Source: Diphasiastrum complanatum (Eukaryota; Streptophyta; Lycopodiopsida; Lycopodiales; Lycopodiaceae). From it: a stretch of DNA of 64,000 bases. The notes beneath the pieces were generated by a model. It saw only the letters and a program-made list of their open reading frames with translations. It ran no database searches and was not told where the DNA came from. The stretch is from contig CM055109.1 of NCBI GenBank assembly GCA_029204225.1, positions 1,438,673 to 1,502,672 of the forward strand, written 5' to 3'. Made by a program: the position numbers and the translations under genes. This document shows, one piece after another, positions 12,461 through 23,243 of this stretch. Numbering within the stretch: the stretch's first letter is position 1; every line of letters starts with the position of its first letter.

Positions 12461-13019
12461 GCCAGTCTATATAAGTAACTCTGCCTCTTGTCGAGTGCAA
12501 GGATCTTATTACTCCTATCAATAATTTTGCATTGATCAAATTCGAATTCTACCTTATGACCTAAATCTGTAATTCTACATATTGATAACAGATTTGTAGA
12601 AAGTTTAGAAACATATAAGACCTTTGATAGTAGTTTGAATTGATCATGTTGGAATCACAATCTTACAGTACCTTCACTTTCAATAGTGTGGGTGCTATTG
12701 TCACCAAGATGAACAAATTTTTTCGTGTTGTAAGGCATGTAGGAGTTGAAAATCTTACGTTGATTGGTCATGTGTTGAGTTGCTCCAGAATCAAGAAACC
12801 ATGAATCATCCAAAAATGCGCTTTGGTCTTTGACCATGAATGTGCCTTCGTCCACTTTGACCTGGAGAGATGATCTAATTTGTTGCAGCCTTCTTGGAGC
12901 TTTTCTGCTTCTGGCACTTAGAGCCTTTGTTGACATATAGAGCTTGAGAGAAGGAAGTAGACAAAGTGTCTTGATTTCTTCTATTGTCTTCTTGCAGCAA
13001 CATAGTGATAACTCTAGTA
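12461..13019 (-). pseudogene. Copia element C protease and 3' part of gag
   Basis: The protease active site is WFLDSGATQHM at about 12805-12770. Upstream is the gag tail beginning at the CACTA junction (VITMLLQEDNRR, about 13012-12977) and a Lys-rich stretch. The 5' part of gag lies across the transposon at 25461-26040 in the matching frame. Confidence 0.9.
13017..13019. other. Left target-site duplication of the CACTA element (GTA)
   Basis: GTA directly precedes the element's first base. The same GTA follows its last base at 25458-25460. Three-base duplications are the rule for CACTA transposons. Confidence 0.85.
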
Positions 13020-13059
13020 CACAACTAGAAAACTCTGTGTTTGTCCATGCAGAGTATCT

Positions 13060-13410
13060 ACGCGAGACCCGACACTTAGTCAATTTTCCGAAATTTTGTT
13101 TGCATAGAACATCCACGCGTGGATTATCCACGCCAAAAAAAATTTGAACATGCCTCCGGCCAGTCTACCGGTGTTTTTTTGACACAACGCCGAAAAAATT
13201 ATGTGCGTGGATAATCCACGCAAAATTGAATTTTGAAAATTCCGACAACTGTTTCGGAGGGAAGGTTGGCGGCGCCAGAAAGCAGTTTTGGCATGGATAA
13301 TCCACGCGCATGGATTATTGATGCAAATTTTTGTTTGTTCACCGGACCAGACCAAAAGTTAAAGATATCCACGCGTGGATATCTTCTGCGTGGATTATCC
13401 ACGCAATTTT
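13060..13410. repeat. Left subterminal palindromic repeats of the CACTA element
   Basis: Repeated quasi-palindromes of the form CGTGGAT-A/T-ATCCACG: CGCGTGGATTATCCACGC near 13107-13125, GCGTGGATAATCCACGC near 13204, ATGGATAATCCACGCG near 13294, ATATCCACGCGTGGATAT near 13366 and GCGTGGATTATCCACGC near 13388. In En/Spm elements, clustered subterminal motifs are the binding sites of the TNPA protein; the same role is inferred here. Confidence 0.88.
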
Positions 13411-13423
13411 GTTTTTTGCTAGT

Positions 13424-14510
13424 TGATAATGACATGACATTAGTTAAATAAATATATTTCTAAAGTGAATCTTACTATGATTAGACTATATATATATTTT
13501 TTCTAAAGTGAATTATATTATGATGAGTTTTTTTTTTTTGCATGTTCATAATGAAATGGAATTAGTTAAATAAATTATTTTCTAAAGTGAATTATATCAT
13601 GGTGTTCCTAGATGATTGGGATTTTTGATGAGGGCGGCCACCTACTTTTATAAAACAGTTGACTCGAGCTACCAAGAGGGTAATTATGCATGATCTAAGG
13701 CTTTGACAGCAAGGGGTTTAGGGTCTACCCTAATGGCACTCTACCTAATCTCATATCCGAGATCATTTGATATGATTGAGAGCTCATTTTGTACATACTT
13801 CGAGAGATTATCAAGAGATGGTGATTTTGGCAAGTTTGCTCTTTAATGAGAAATTGATGAATGATAAATGTGATATTTTTTGTGTCTAATGAATAGATTT
13901 GAATCTGAACAAAGTATTATACTTTCCACGTGTGTGACAGGATGTGAAGATCAATTATTTCTAGTTTTATTGTGGTGTTCAAAAGCTCTTGCCAATTAGA
14001 TGCAAAATAGGTTGAACTGTGTGCTAATTTTCTATCTATTAGATATAGGTGAAACCTTTGATGCTTTTTCAAGGTTTTAGTATCCAAATGAGGTTCATAA
14101 CCTTTGATTTTAACATGGTATCAGAGCCCAAATACAACCATCAAGACTCAAATACAAGGAAGAGAGAAGCAATTACAAGTTGATGATTGTTTAATTTTTA
14201 TTGCCCTTATTACTACCTTAAGTTTAATGATGTTCCTTCAAGTGTGAATGAAACTGTAGCAACAAAAGAGTGATTTGATGTAATGAAAAGTGAGGTGAGT
14301 ACATGATGCATTGTTTGAGATACTTGTAAAATTATTGATCCTCCATCAAAGATACAAAATGTTAATGTTTGCAAATGGGTCTTTAAGATCAAGCTTAATA
14401 AAGATGGTAGTGTGAACAATTATAAAACAAGACTAGTTGCCAAGGGATATGCTCAATTCAAGGGGATTGACTATGATGAAACACTTGATTTTGTCATAGT
14501 TTGTGGTGGT
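13424..14510 (+). pseudogene. Internally deleted copia remnant (LTR end, PBS, RT scrap) inside the CACTA element
   Basis: A TGGTATCAGAGC primer-binding site at 14116-14127 is preceded by A/T-rich LTR-like sequence ending in ACA. About 200 bp later a short RT piece reads [13 protein letters not shown] and then [18 protein letters not shown] (14363-14480). The RT landmarks are unmistakable but gag, protease and integrase are gone. Within the LTR-like part a segment containing tagttaaataaat...tctaaagtgaat is repeated near 13438 and 13560. Confidence 0.8.
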
Positions 14511-14999
14511 GATTTCATTAACTCACATGCTTTTAGTGATTTACTGCCTTTGCGACATTTGTTAAAAAATGAGAATTTTCTTGGAACATGAAGCCGTACA
14601 TCTATCTTCACCGACATTATCTCCAAAAAAATGGGATTGAAGTCAAACTATGTCTATTCTTTCACTTACTTGACCATAAATGAGACTCTATTTTGGCTAA
14701 ATAACAATCATTTGAAAGCATTGCAAGAATCAATTTCATTCAGAATTGCAACAATCAATTTTTATTCAGAATTACAAGAATCAATTTCATCAACGACAAC
14801 ATCTTGCAATTCATCTCCTCTTAAATGATTTTCATCATCACTCTCACTTTTAAAAACATTTCATCATCCTGACTATTAGAATTTTTATTCTCAACATCTA
14901 TGGAAGTGGGTGCTTCAAGTATGGTTTGACGATTTATTACATCTCTAGGTAGCTCAATCTCATAGTTAAAATGAAGGTTTTCCATTTCATTCTCAACAT

Positions 15000-17900
15000 T
15001 TGCACCCTCAAATACTCGTCGTGAACATGGTTCAAGCTACAAACCACGATATCTTGTTTAGTCGATCTGGTTGAAAAAACACATGCAAAAATCACTATTT
15101 TAGAACATATCGAAAACTCAAATATTGAAGTCACTTGCAATAAAATGAAAAACATTATAGCATAGCATGTGCACCTGCTCACAGTGACGAGGCAACACCA
15201 ATGTCTCAAATGACTCCATGCTCAATGTTTTTGATGAATCAATCGCAAAAAATCCACTTGGATCCGATTTTACGGTTGCATTTGGCCCTCTACAAACTAC
15301 CTTGAACCATTTCACATCAAATAAAAAATAGTGTCCACTTTCACCAAATGACACATCATAAATATTTTGTATAGTTCCTACGTATTCTATATCTTCTGAG
15401 ATGGGATTCCGATCTCGTGCACTGCTTTGACTTTCTTGTTGGAAAGATGCTATTACACCACAATCGTGTGTGCATCTCTTGTTATCAATCCTTTCAACAC
15501 GAAAGTGGAAACCAAAAGCCCATATAGCATTATACATTTTGCACTGCCACATGACAAACATGAATCTCATAAATAATCACTGTGAATGAACATGGTGTTT
15601 CAAAATGATTAAACAAATATTGTTATAAACAAGAATGTTCTAATAAAAAAGTATCTAAAGAATAATACCTTCTATTCGCATCCTCTTGCAAAGTCCCATT
15701 CTGCGTTTGATATTTTTTGTCCCTCTTTTGTTGTTTTTTGTAGTGTGTCATGCACCCACTCTATAGTGCATTGCTTGGGAAATGGCTCAAGATCATGTGA
15801 ACTTGAGGCCATGTGTCTACCTCTATTCTGTCGTTAGCGCTTTCTAGACAAGGCCCTTTTTTTTTTTTTTTTCATATAGGTCTAACCATTTATCCATAAC
15901 TCCACAATTATAAGGCATGAATGTAGAAATTTTTTCTCGTTGGAAGGGTGCCAACCTATGGACCTTTCCCGTCCCTTGAGGTTTTTCACTAGTTACCTCT
16001 TCGGCTTCCTCATAACGCCACAATAGTGAGCAGATGGATGTAGTTGGTGCAAAATTTTAGTAATATAAAAGAGAGATTCATGTACTAACCATCCCTCTGA
16101 CATGCTACCTTCAGGCCTTGTCTTTTGACGCACAAAATCTTTTAAGACTTTCATGTACCTTTCCATAAAGAACATCCACCTAAAAAGTCACAAATGGTTA
16201 AAAATAAGTGTTTTGTTTAATGAGTTCATGTATCAATTGATTTAGTTTAAATACACATGCAAAAGATAATTTATGCACTTATACCTAGTGTGCATTGGAC
16301 GAGCAATAGAAACTTCTTCAACTAAGTGCACCAATAAATGCACTTGTGAGTCCATGATGGAAGTCGAAAAATATCTCTCAAACATGCACTCAATCTCCAC
16401 CATATCTCAGGCCTTGCAAAGATCCAGCTCACGGATTTCTTTTGAACACATCCATCTACAACATATTCAATCCATTTTATGTCTATTTGAATTTCCAATC
16501 AATAAATACTAAATAAAAAAATGCACCAAGTACATGTAAATACCTGACAATGATTGATAGTTTGTATATGGTCTCACAAATATCTTTTGACAAGCACCCA
16601 CGAATTGACAATGGATAGATGAATTGAATTATCTTTAGCCAATCATGAGATTTGAGACCTTGCAACTTTTCATCCACTGTGAATAATGACCGTAGAGAAT
16701 GGGCAAAACCAGTTGGTGTTCTAATGTCATGAATAATGGAGCGCACATGGTTAAGCTCCCCCTTAGTGAATTTCCAAGGTACTTTTGGAGCATGATCTTC
16801 ACCATCCTGTATCCAATATTCTTTTTTGGTGTTTGATTCTTTTAGATCGTGCCTTGCAGCAATGGTATCTTTTTCACCAATCAAGTGTTTCCAAATAGAT
16901 TCACCCACATTTTTAAATATGTGCATGGGATCAAGTAGGTGATTAATCAAAAGGTTATTCCAATATTTCAAACAATGAAATATAGATAATCTTTTCAGAC
17001 CATCGATTGGCTTTGCTTGAGATTCCTCCCAAGTATTCGCCAATCTTTCACGGACATCCTCTTTGGAGGCATCTCTCTCTCCACTCTTCCTCCAAAACCT
17101 CTTCTATGAGTGTCTCTGAATGGATGGCCTTCATGCAAGTATTTACGATGATTTTCATAAACCACTTTTTTGAGACTAAAAGAGTATCTTCCCACAAGAT
17201 TTGGCCCGCACAAAAAACAAGCATTTTTTCCAGCCGTTTGAAAGCCTGTCCAACAAATGGATACTATCAATCACTATTAAAAAAAATATATGTCAAAGAA
17301 TAATTATAGCCATTGTAGTATATCATGTAATGTCAAGAATTACTAGTTGTATGTAACTGTAAATAAACTCCTATGTACACAAGATAGACATTGTTTGAAT
17401 GATTACCTGAGCATTCACCTAATCCTGGATAGTCATGCATTGTCCACATTACAATGGCATGTAGTGTAAACTCCCTCTCATGTAAGGGGCACGAAATGTC
17501 ATATGCTTTTATCCCTTCCAGAAATCGTCCAACTCGTCAATAAGCGGCTCAAGATACACATCCATGTTCTTAACCTTGCGTTGGCCAGGAATTAAAAGTG
17601 CCAACATAATGTGTCCCTTTTTTGTACTCAACCAAGGAGGAATATTATAATTTACCAAGCAAACAGGCCAAATGGACCACGTAGTTGTTCGTACACCAAA
17701 GGGGTCCACACCATCTGTTGCAAGACCAAATCTCACATTTCTTGACTCATTGGCAAAGCTTGAATACTCTTTGTTGATGTGTTGCCATGCAGGTGAATCT
17801 GAAGGTACCCGCATCATCCCATCCATAGAGGTATGGTGTACATGCCAGTCCATAAGTTGTGCAAGAGATTTACAATGAAATAAACGTTGCAATCGTGGAA

Positions 17901-18735
17901 TTACTAGAAAATGTCGTAAAACTTTCATGGAATGGTTGCCCCTTGCAAATCATCTCTATATCGAGGAGTATCACAAATGGGACATGTCTTGAGTGATTCG
18001 TACCTTCCTCGATATAAAAAACAATCTTTTGGACATGCCTGATATTGCTTGTAGTCCATCCCGATGTTAGACAACATCTTTCGTGCCTCATTTCTTGTCT
18101 CAGGCATGACATTCCATTTTGAGAGAATTTTGTTTTTCAATAGTCTGTACATGACAAAAGAAGTCATTGTAAGAAAAATATCACTCGATGTCCAAATTGT
18201 AAATTTTGTTTCAAAGCAAAAATGACAAGTAGATGAAATTTTTTTTACTCAAATAATGATGTGAGGCTTTGGTCACTCCATCTATATTTGGCTTGAAGAT
18301 TTAATAGAAGTAGAGAAGTCGCCAAATGAGATGTCTTTGCTCCAAGATACAATGCGATCTTTGATTCTTCTCGCAATTTTCTTTCTTCTTTAGACAAAAG
18401 TGCCTCCTCATCTTGTTCATTGTGTCTAGCTGCAATATTGTTCTTGTACATATCATCCAACATGTCTCCCATGACTTCAAATTCATCATTCATTGGAAGC
18501 TCATTTCATCGTTGGAACTTGTTTGCGAAGAAGTAGATCTAGATGAGCTAGATTTAGATGCATTAGTCTCTTGATTAATGCGCTTATCAATTTCCATTAT
18601 CTCTTTTAAGCCTTGACATAGATGACGAAGTAACTTTATATGTGGACCGTTGTATTGCATTTGTCGTCTACGTCGACCATTACGAGGATTATTGTCTCCA
18701 ACACTAAATGAGGATGAAGAATCCTATATATCAAA
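15000..18735 (-). pseudogene. CACTA TNP2-type transposase (TNP2 + DUF4218 + DUF4216), frameshifted
   Basis: Read downward. A Ser- and Arg-rich leader lies at 18735-18500, followed by MNDEFEVMGDMLDDMYKN at 18493. The TNP2 catalytic region begins near 18165 with NEARKMLSNIG, ACPKDCFLYRG and CPICDTPRYRDD, then PRLQRLFHC, MDWHVHH, RFGLATDGVDPFG, WPVCLVNYN and PPWLSTKK (17900-17600), then PLIDELDDFW, HDYPGLGECSG, CFLCGPN and DPMHIFKNV. DUF4218 follows (VHLLVHLVEE, then RPEGSMSEGW, 16380-16080) and DUF4216 (YDVSFGESGHYFLFDVKWFK, 15360-15290). Introns with GT-AG borders are visible, for example between ECSG and FQTAGKNACF. Frameshifts near 18500, 17930, 17510 and 17045 disable it. Confidence 0.92.
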
Positions 18736-18848
18736 ATAACAAGAAGTAGGTTGAAACAATGCTTGATAAACATCTCCTCCCAATACTTGATAGATCTAAA
18801 TGTTGCATATGAATATAAATTACCTCTTAGTTTTAAAAGTATGAACAT
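18636..18848 (-). pseudogene. Second, truncated copy of a SET-domain C-terminus
   Basis: The peptide YATFRSIKYWEEMFIKHCFN (18819-18760) is a degenerate copy of CATRSIRFGEELFIKYSFN from the SET gene about 330 bp to the right. The underlying DNA also aligns well (TAGATCTATCA...GGGAGGA...TTCATCAAG...GTTTCAACC type). Only the last motif of the domain is present. It sits immediately upstream of the transposase leader on the same strand, separated by a possible acceptor (tatatag at 18722-18728). Confidence 0.75.
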
Positions 18849-19046
18849 AACAATGTATCTATTACACAGATTTGTCTTTTCAACTTGTTAACATTCAATG
18901 AACTCAAAGACGAATAATTCTCCTAACATTTAATCTAGACAAATGACGAATAATGCTCCTAACATTTGACATATTTAATGACACAAACCAAATACAATCA
19001 AGATGCATGGGTTATACATCTCTACATATCAACAAAATTTAAATTT

Positions 19047-20100
19047 TCACATTTGACTTATTGTATTTTGCAAACATTTGGGTAGAGGACGGTTGAAACT
19101 ATACTTGATGAACAATTCCTCCCCAAACCTGATAGATCTAGTGGCACAGACCATTACGTAAATGCCCTTTACATTCCTAGTAAAATATTCTTCTTTTCCA
19201 TTGGTGCGTTCTTCAAAATCACAATTCTTCAATAGAGGGTAGCCAATGGAACTATTTATATATGCAGCAATGTTTCCATGCACATCTGGATGTCCATCAA
19301 TGTATGTACGATTTGCCCTTGAGATGTTGCCTCCTTGCATGCGTTGCTCCTCTAAAGAACAAGCATTTGAATTCAAGCCATATACTTGCATCCTCCAGTG
19401 GTGACGACACAAAGCATGCCAATCACCCCAATTGTATTGAGGTCCTGCATATAGCATCAATGTCACAACACTATTTAAAGGGACCTCAATACTACTCAAT
19501 GCAAAAAGGCCCAAACTAGCCTCATGAAAGTGTTCACTAGGCATGATCATGTACATTCGACCCCAATACGTAAATGGTGTTCCATTTAATGGTAATGGTG
19601 ATTGGAGTGGCCAACACAAATATCTACTTCTAATAAAAGTTTTTACTAATGGTTGCAAGCTAGGTGGAAGAGGAAGGTCAGACAAAGAACCTAGAATGTC
19701 TTTTGACACATCAATAGTGCGTAGTAATTTTCAATTGTCTTTCAAACTAGTCATAATACGTCCAAGACGTGTTCTCTTTTTTAAAGGGGTGGTCAAGTTT
19801 GTGGAATCTACGTGGAGTATCATGGAGGACTCATGTGCAACATCTAGGATAGGTGTGGTTGGGTGGTAAGAACGTTCTAGAGATTTGGAGACATGGATTG
19901 AATCACAAGGCATTGATGAACTAATTCTATCATGCAAGGGGTCATCGTCAACAAGAGCATCATCTAGGACCAATGATGATCCAAAATCAATATTCATGTG
20001 ATTTATCCTATCAATAATATTCTCGATCTCTCTTGCAACTCTTTTTCTTGAAACCAACTTATGGTCCTTCTTCCGCAAAAGTTGAAAATGTTAGATGTAT

Positions 20101-20156
<56 letters not shown>

Positions 20157-20505
20157 CATGAAACATAAATTAATATATAACACAAACCGTAAACCAGTAG
20201 CATGAAACACACACACAAACACACACAAACACACGCACACACACACACACCCACCCACACCGACCCTAAACACACATGAAGAGAAAAACAGAGAGAACAT
20301 TATAGAGTGCTAATCAAAACTCCCGAACCACACGATTATATCCTACTCCAGAATGTCACCACATGCTCCCTCCCTGCGGCGTTTGGGCTTTTTTGTGGAA
20401 CTCATCTTCCAACAAAAAACATTTGAACCACGTCTTTAACGGAAGAAAACAAGGGCTACACAACTTCCTAGAATTGGGAGTGTTGGTTACCTTTAACTCT
20501 TTCAT

Positions 20506-20596
<91 letters not shown>

Positions 20597-21648
20597 CGTG
20601 AATGAGTCTATTATGGGTGATTGATATGCAAATCAAGATTAACTACATCTAATCATTCTATTTGGATTTTTTACTTTTAGAAGCAAGTGAGAGATTAACT
20701 TCATCTAATCATTCTATTTGGATTTTTCTTTTAGAAGCAAGAGAGAGAGATTAACTTCATCTAAATATTCTATTTGGATTTTTCCTTTTAGAAGCAAGTG
20801 AGAGATTAACTTCAAAGTATCGTGACACTCATCCTATCGCTCAATATTTATTGGCCAAACTATACTTGAAGTGTCATAAGGGTCAAAGATTAAAGCATTT
20901 CCGAAAAATACTTTAAAGAGTTTACCTCTCGTACTCTTGGATTCTCTGTGTGCACTCCATTGGCCCAAATATGATCGTTGACAATCTTCCTTGTCTGAAT
21001 CCTAAGGCCTTTGCATTGTGTGCATGTACATGGTATCCTCTCATCATATTCTGGTTGAAACTAGTCCAATAATTCAATTGCAAATTGCACAAATTCTTTC
21101 AATGTCATTCAAGTGAAAATTGACAAATTATAACATGTGACAAAAATTGACAAAATAGTCTTTGTACATTTAGTGCATTTTCAACCTTCATTTGTGATGG
21201 AGTGGTGTCTTGGCTTTCCAAAGAGCAATATACTATATCCAAAGAGCAAATCGGATTACATCACTATTACAAATAAAAAAATTATGACATAAATCAATAT
21301 ACATACATGTGATGGATCAATAGGCGGTCTACGTCGACTGATGGAAGAGCTTGAAGATGAACCAGTCAATAGTTGTTCATTGTACTTTAGTCTTGATTGC
21401 TCCTTTTTTCTGTGATAGAGCTCAATTCTTTTTTCTTTCTCTAAATCACGTGGAGGTACGATAATTTCCCTAGAATTCATAATTCCAATCAAATGTCATT
21501 GTAAGAATAAATTTGCAAGAAAAATTATACACTCATATTCAAATAACAAATAAAGTGCAATTGATGTCAATATCAATAACAATATATACCTGCTGTTGTG
21601 ATCATGAGATGAATCGCTATCTGATGATGATGACATCGTCGATGACAT
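19047..21648 (-). CDS. Cys/His finger + SET-domain protein carried by the CACTA element (one in-frame TGA)
   Basis: Four exons join with correct phases and GT-AG borders: 21648-21590, 21469-21307, 21060-20926 and about 20069-19047 (458 codons if the TGA is read). Exons 1-2 give a Ser/Asp-rich start and a basic helix (RDLEKEKRIELYHRKKEQSR). Exon 3 holds IPCTCTQCKG with a later DHIWANGVH, a CxCxxC...H finger like the transposase-associated domain normally found at the N-terminus of TNP2. Exon 4 ends in a SET-like domain: EASLGLFALSSI, YIDGHPDVHGNIAAYINSS, NCDF and VCATRSIRFGEELFIKYSF. SET domains methylate protein lysines, usually histones. Odd: TGA at 19731-19733 splits exon 4 before the SET domain, and the usual NHS motif is INSS. 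It may be recently inactivated or read through. Confidence 0.72.
20103..20153. repeat. (CT)n microsatellite in the SET gene's third intron
   Basis: About 50 bases of CT next to the splice acceptor side of exon 4. A degenerate CA/CAAA array follows at 20204-20256, and a second (CT)n of about 84 bases lies at 20510-20593 in the same intron. Confidence 0.95.
20634..20815. repeat. Triplicated ~57-bp tandem repeat in an intron
   Basis: Three successive copies of a unit containing agattaactTCATCTAAtcattctatttgga and ending ttagaagcaagtgag. They carry scattered substitutions and small length changes. The location is intron 3 of the SET gene. Confidence 0.85.
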
Positions 21649-21689
21649 ATACACACTGTAGCCAGCTACAATATACCACATCATAAGTA

Positions 21690-22830
21690 ATCATTATGAG
21701 ACCGTATGTTCTGAACAAATATAATAGAGTTTGTTAAAGACATGCCAACATCTAATCCATGTATATTCTACTTATGCTTAATGTAAATCTAATATTCTAA
21801 TAACATTGCTATCAAGAAAATTGCTTGGGTGGGGCAACACATGACGAGCAATCAAATTGAGGTTCATACTGACAAATGTTAGACATTAGTAGATAGTGCG
21901 TGCAGGCCTATCTCAACTAATTTAAAGACCACATAACAGTCAATGTTCGAAGCTCTCAGTTTAAACTCTTGTCTAAGATGAGTGATGATCTCACTCAATC
22001 TATCTTTCAAGATGGAATGATCAAAATCAAACAATCAGTCATATACTCAATTGATTCATTGCCCACTCAATCACTCATTTGATTAATTAATGCTTGGCTC
22101 GAGTTAGTTAAAGGTAAATCTCTTTGGATTGGCCTAGTGTGCCATGGTATCTCATGACAAGCAATATGCATTAGCCCTTTCTATCTATGGTTGCTTTGTA
22201 TGCAAGAAATCATATACTAGATAACACACCATTGATCAACATCTTTATTACAATGCTAAATGATATTTCAACTAATTACTATGATTTCATATAAGGTTAT
22301 ATAGGTCACACACCAACAATTAAAAAGATTTATCATATAGGTCACATATCACTAAGGTCCTCAATATAACATAAATGCTTTTGATCATGAATCTAAATGA
22401 CCCCATGCAACCATTTAAGAGGCCACATGACAAAAGCAAAAAAAAATTTATTTGACCATGTAATTATGTCATCAAATTATATCAAATCTATGACACCTAG
22501 ATTATTAATAAACTAAATGTTTTATAATATTATTTCATAAAATCTTAAAAAACTTGTCAAATTACTTGTTCAATAATAATATGTACTATTTCTTATCTCA
22601 TGATTTTGTCTTGTATGTCAAATCTCAGGAAAAATAAAATTTATAACAATATAAAACTAGCTTTAACAACTAAATACTACCATAATGATCTTTGAATTGG
22701 TTTTTTTATATTCCATCATATTAAAAAATATATTTTATGTAAAATCCTACAATAAAATATTCTCATAAAATCTAGAAAAGATTATGAGAATATTGAATGA
22801 CATTTGAAGCATGCAAGCCCATGTGGGGGA
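21690..22830. other. Intergenic spacer inside the CACTA element
   Basis: A/T-rich DNA between the divergent SET gene (minus) and the plus-strand transposon gene. No gene was recognised. As the space between two diverging transcription units it should hold both promoters. Confidence 0.5.
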
Positions 22831-22834
22831 CCCT

Positions 22835-22925
22835 CTCACAAAACGCGTGGAACATCCACGCGTGGATATCGCGTGGATTATCCATGCATGAATAACTTCT
22901 CCATGGATATTCCACGCGAAACTTG
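22835..22925. repeat. Internal cluster of CACTA subterminal-type palindromes
   Basis: CACAAAACGCGTGGAACATCC starts at about 22837. Nearby are CCACGCGTGGATATCGCGTGG and TCCATGGATATTCCACGCG-type repeats. These are the same family as the motifs at both element ends, but lie about 2.5 kb inside the right end and about 320-400 bp before the plus-strand gene start. Confidence 0.8.
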
Positions 22926-23243
22926 AATGCCAATAAAATAGCATTTCTGCAAGCATTCTTGCTCCTCTTCTTTTGCTTTCAAGTTTTATAGGTTTTCTAA
23001 TCTAGTGTTTAGTGCTCTTGCTTGCTATTGCTCTTATAGATCTTGCTTGCTTGCTTTTGGTTGCTCTTCTTTGCTAGTGATCTTGCTCTTGCTTTTGCTT
23101 GCTCTATTGATCTTGTTTGTTCTTGCTTACTATTAATCTATTGCTTTCTATTCATTGCGTACTCTTCTAATCTAAAAGTCTTCAATACTCTTTCACTCTC
23201 ATTCTCCACTACTTTCTAGCTTTTAAAGTTTTTCTTTGATACA

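Noticed and set aside
13080-13451. Overlapping open frames on both strands near the left CACTA end
   Set aside because: They translate the palindromic subterminal repeats (NPRVD/WIIHA-type peptides) and have no independent coding evidence. The same frames appear at 22.8 and 25.2 kb.
20003-20300. Cys-rich and Arg-Glu-repeat frames at 20.0-20.3 kb
   Set aside because: Translation of CA and CT arrays in the SET gene intron.
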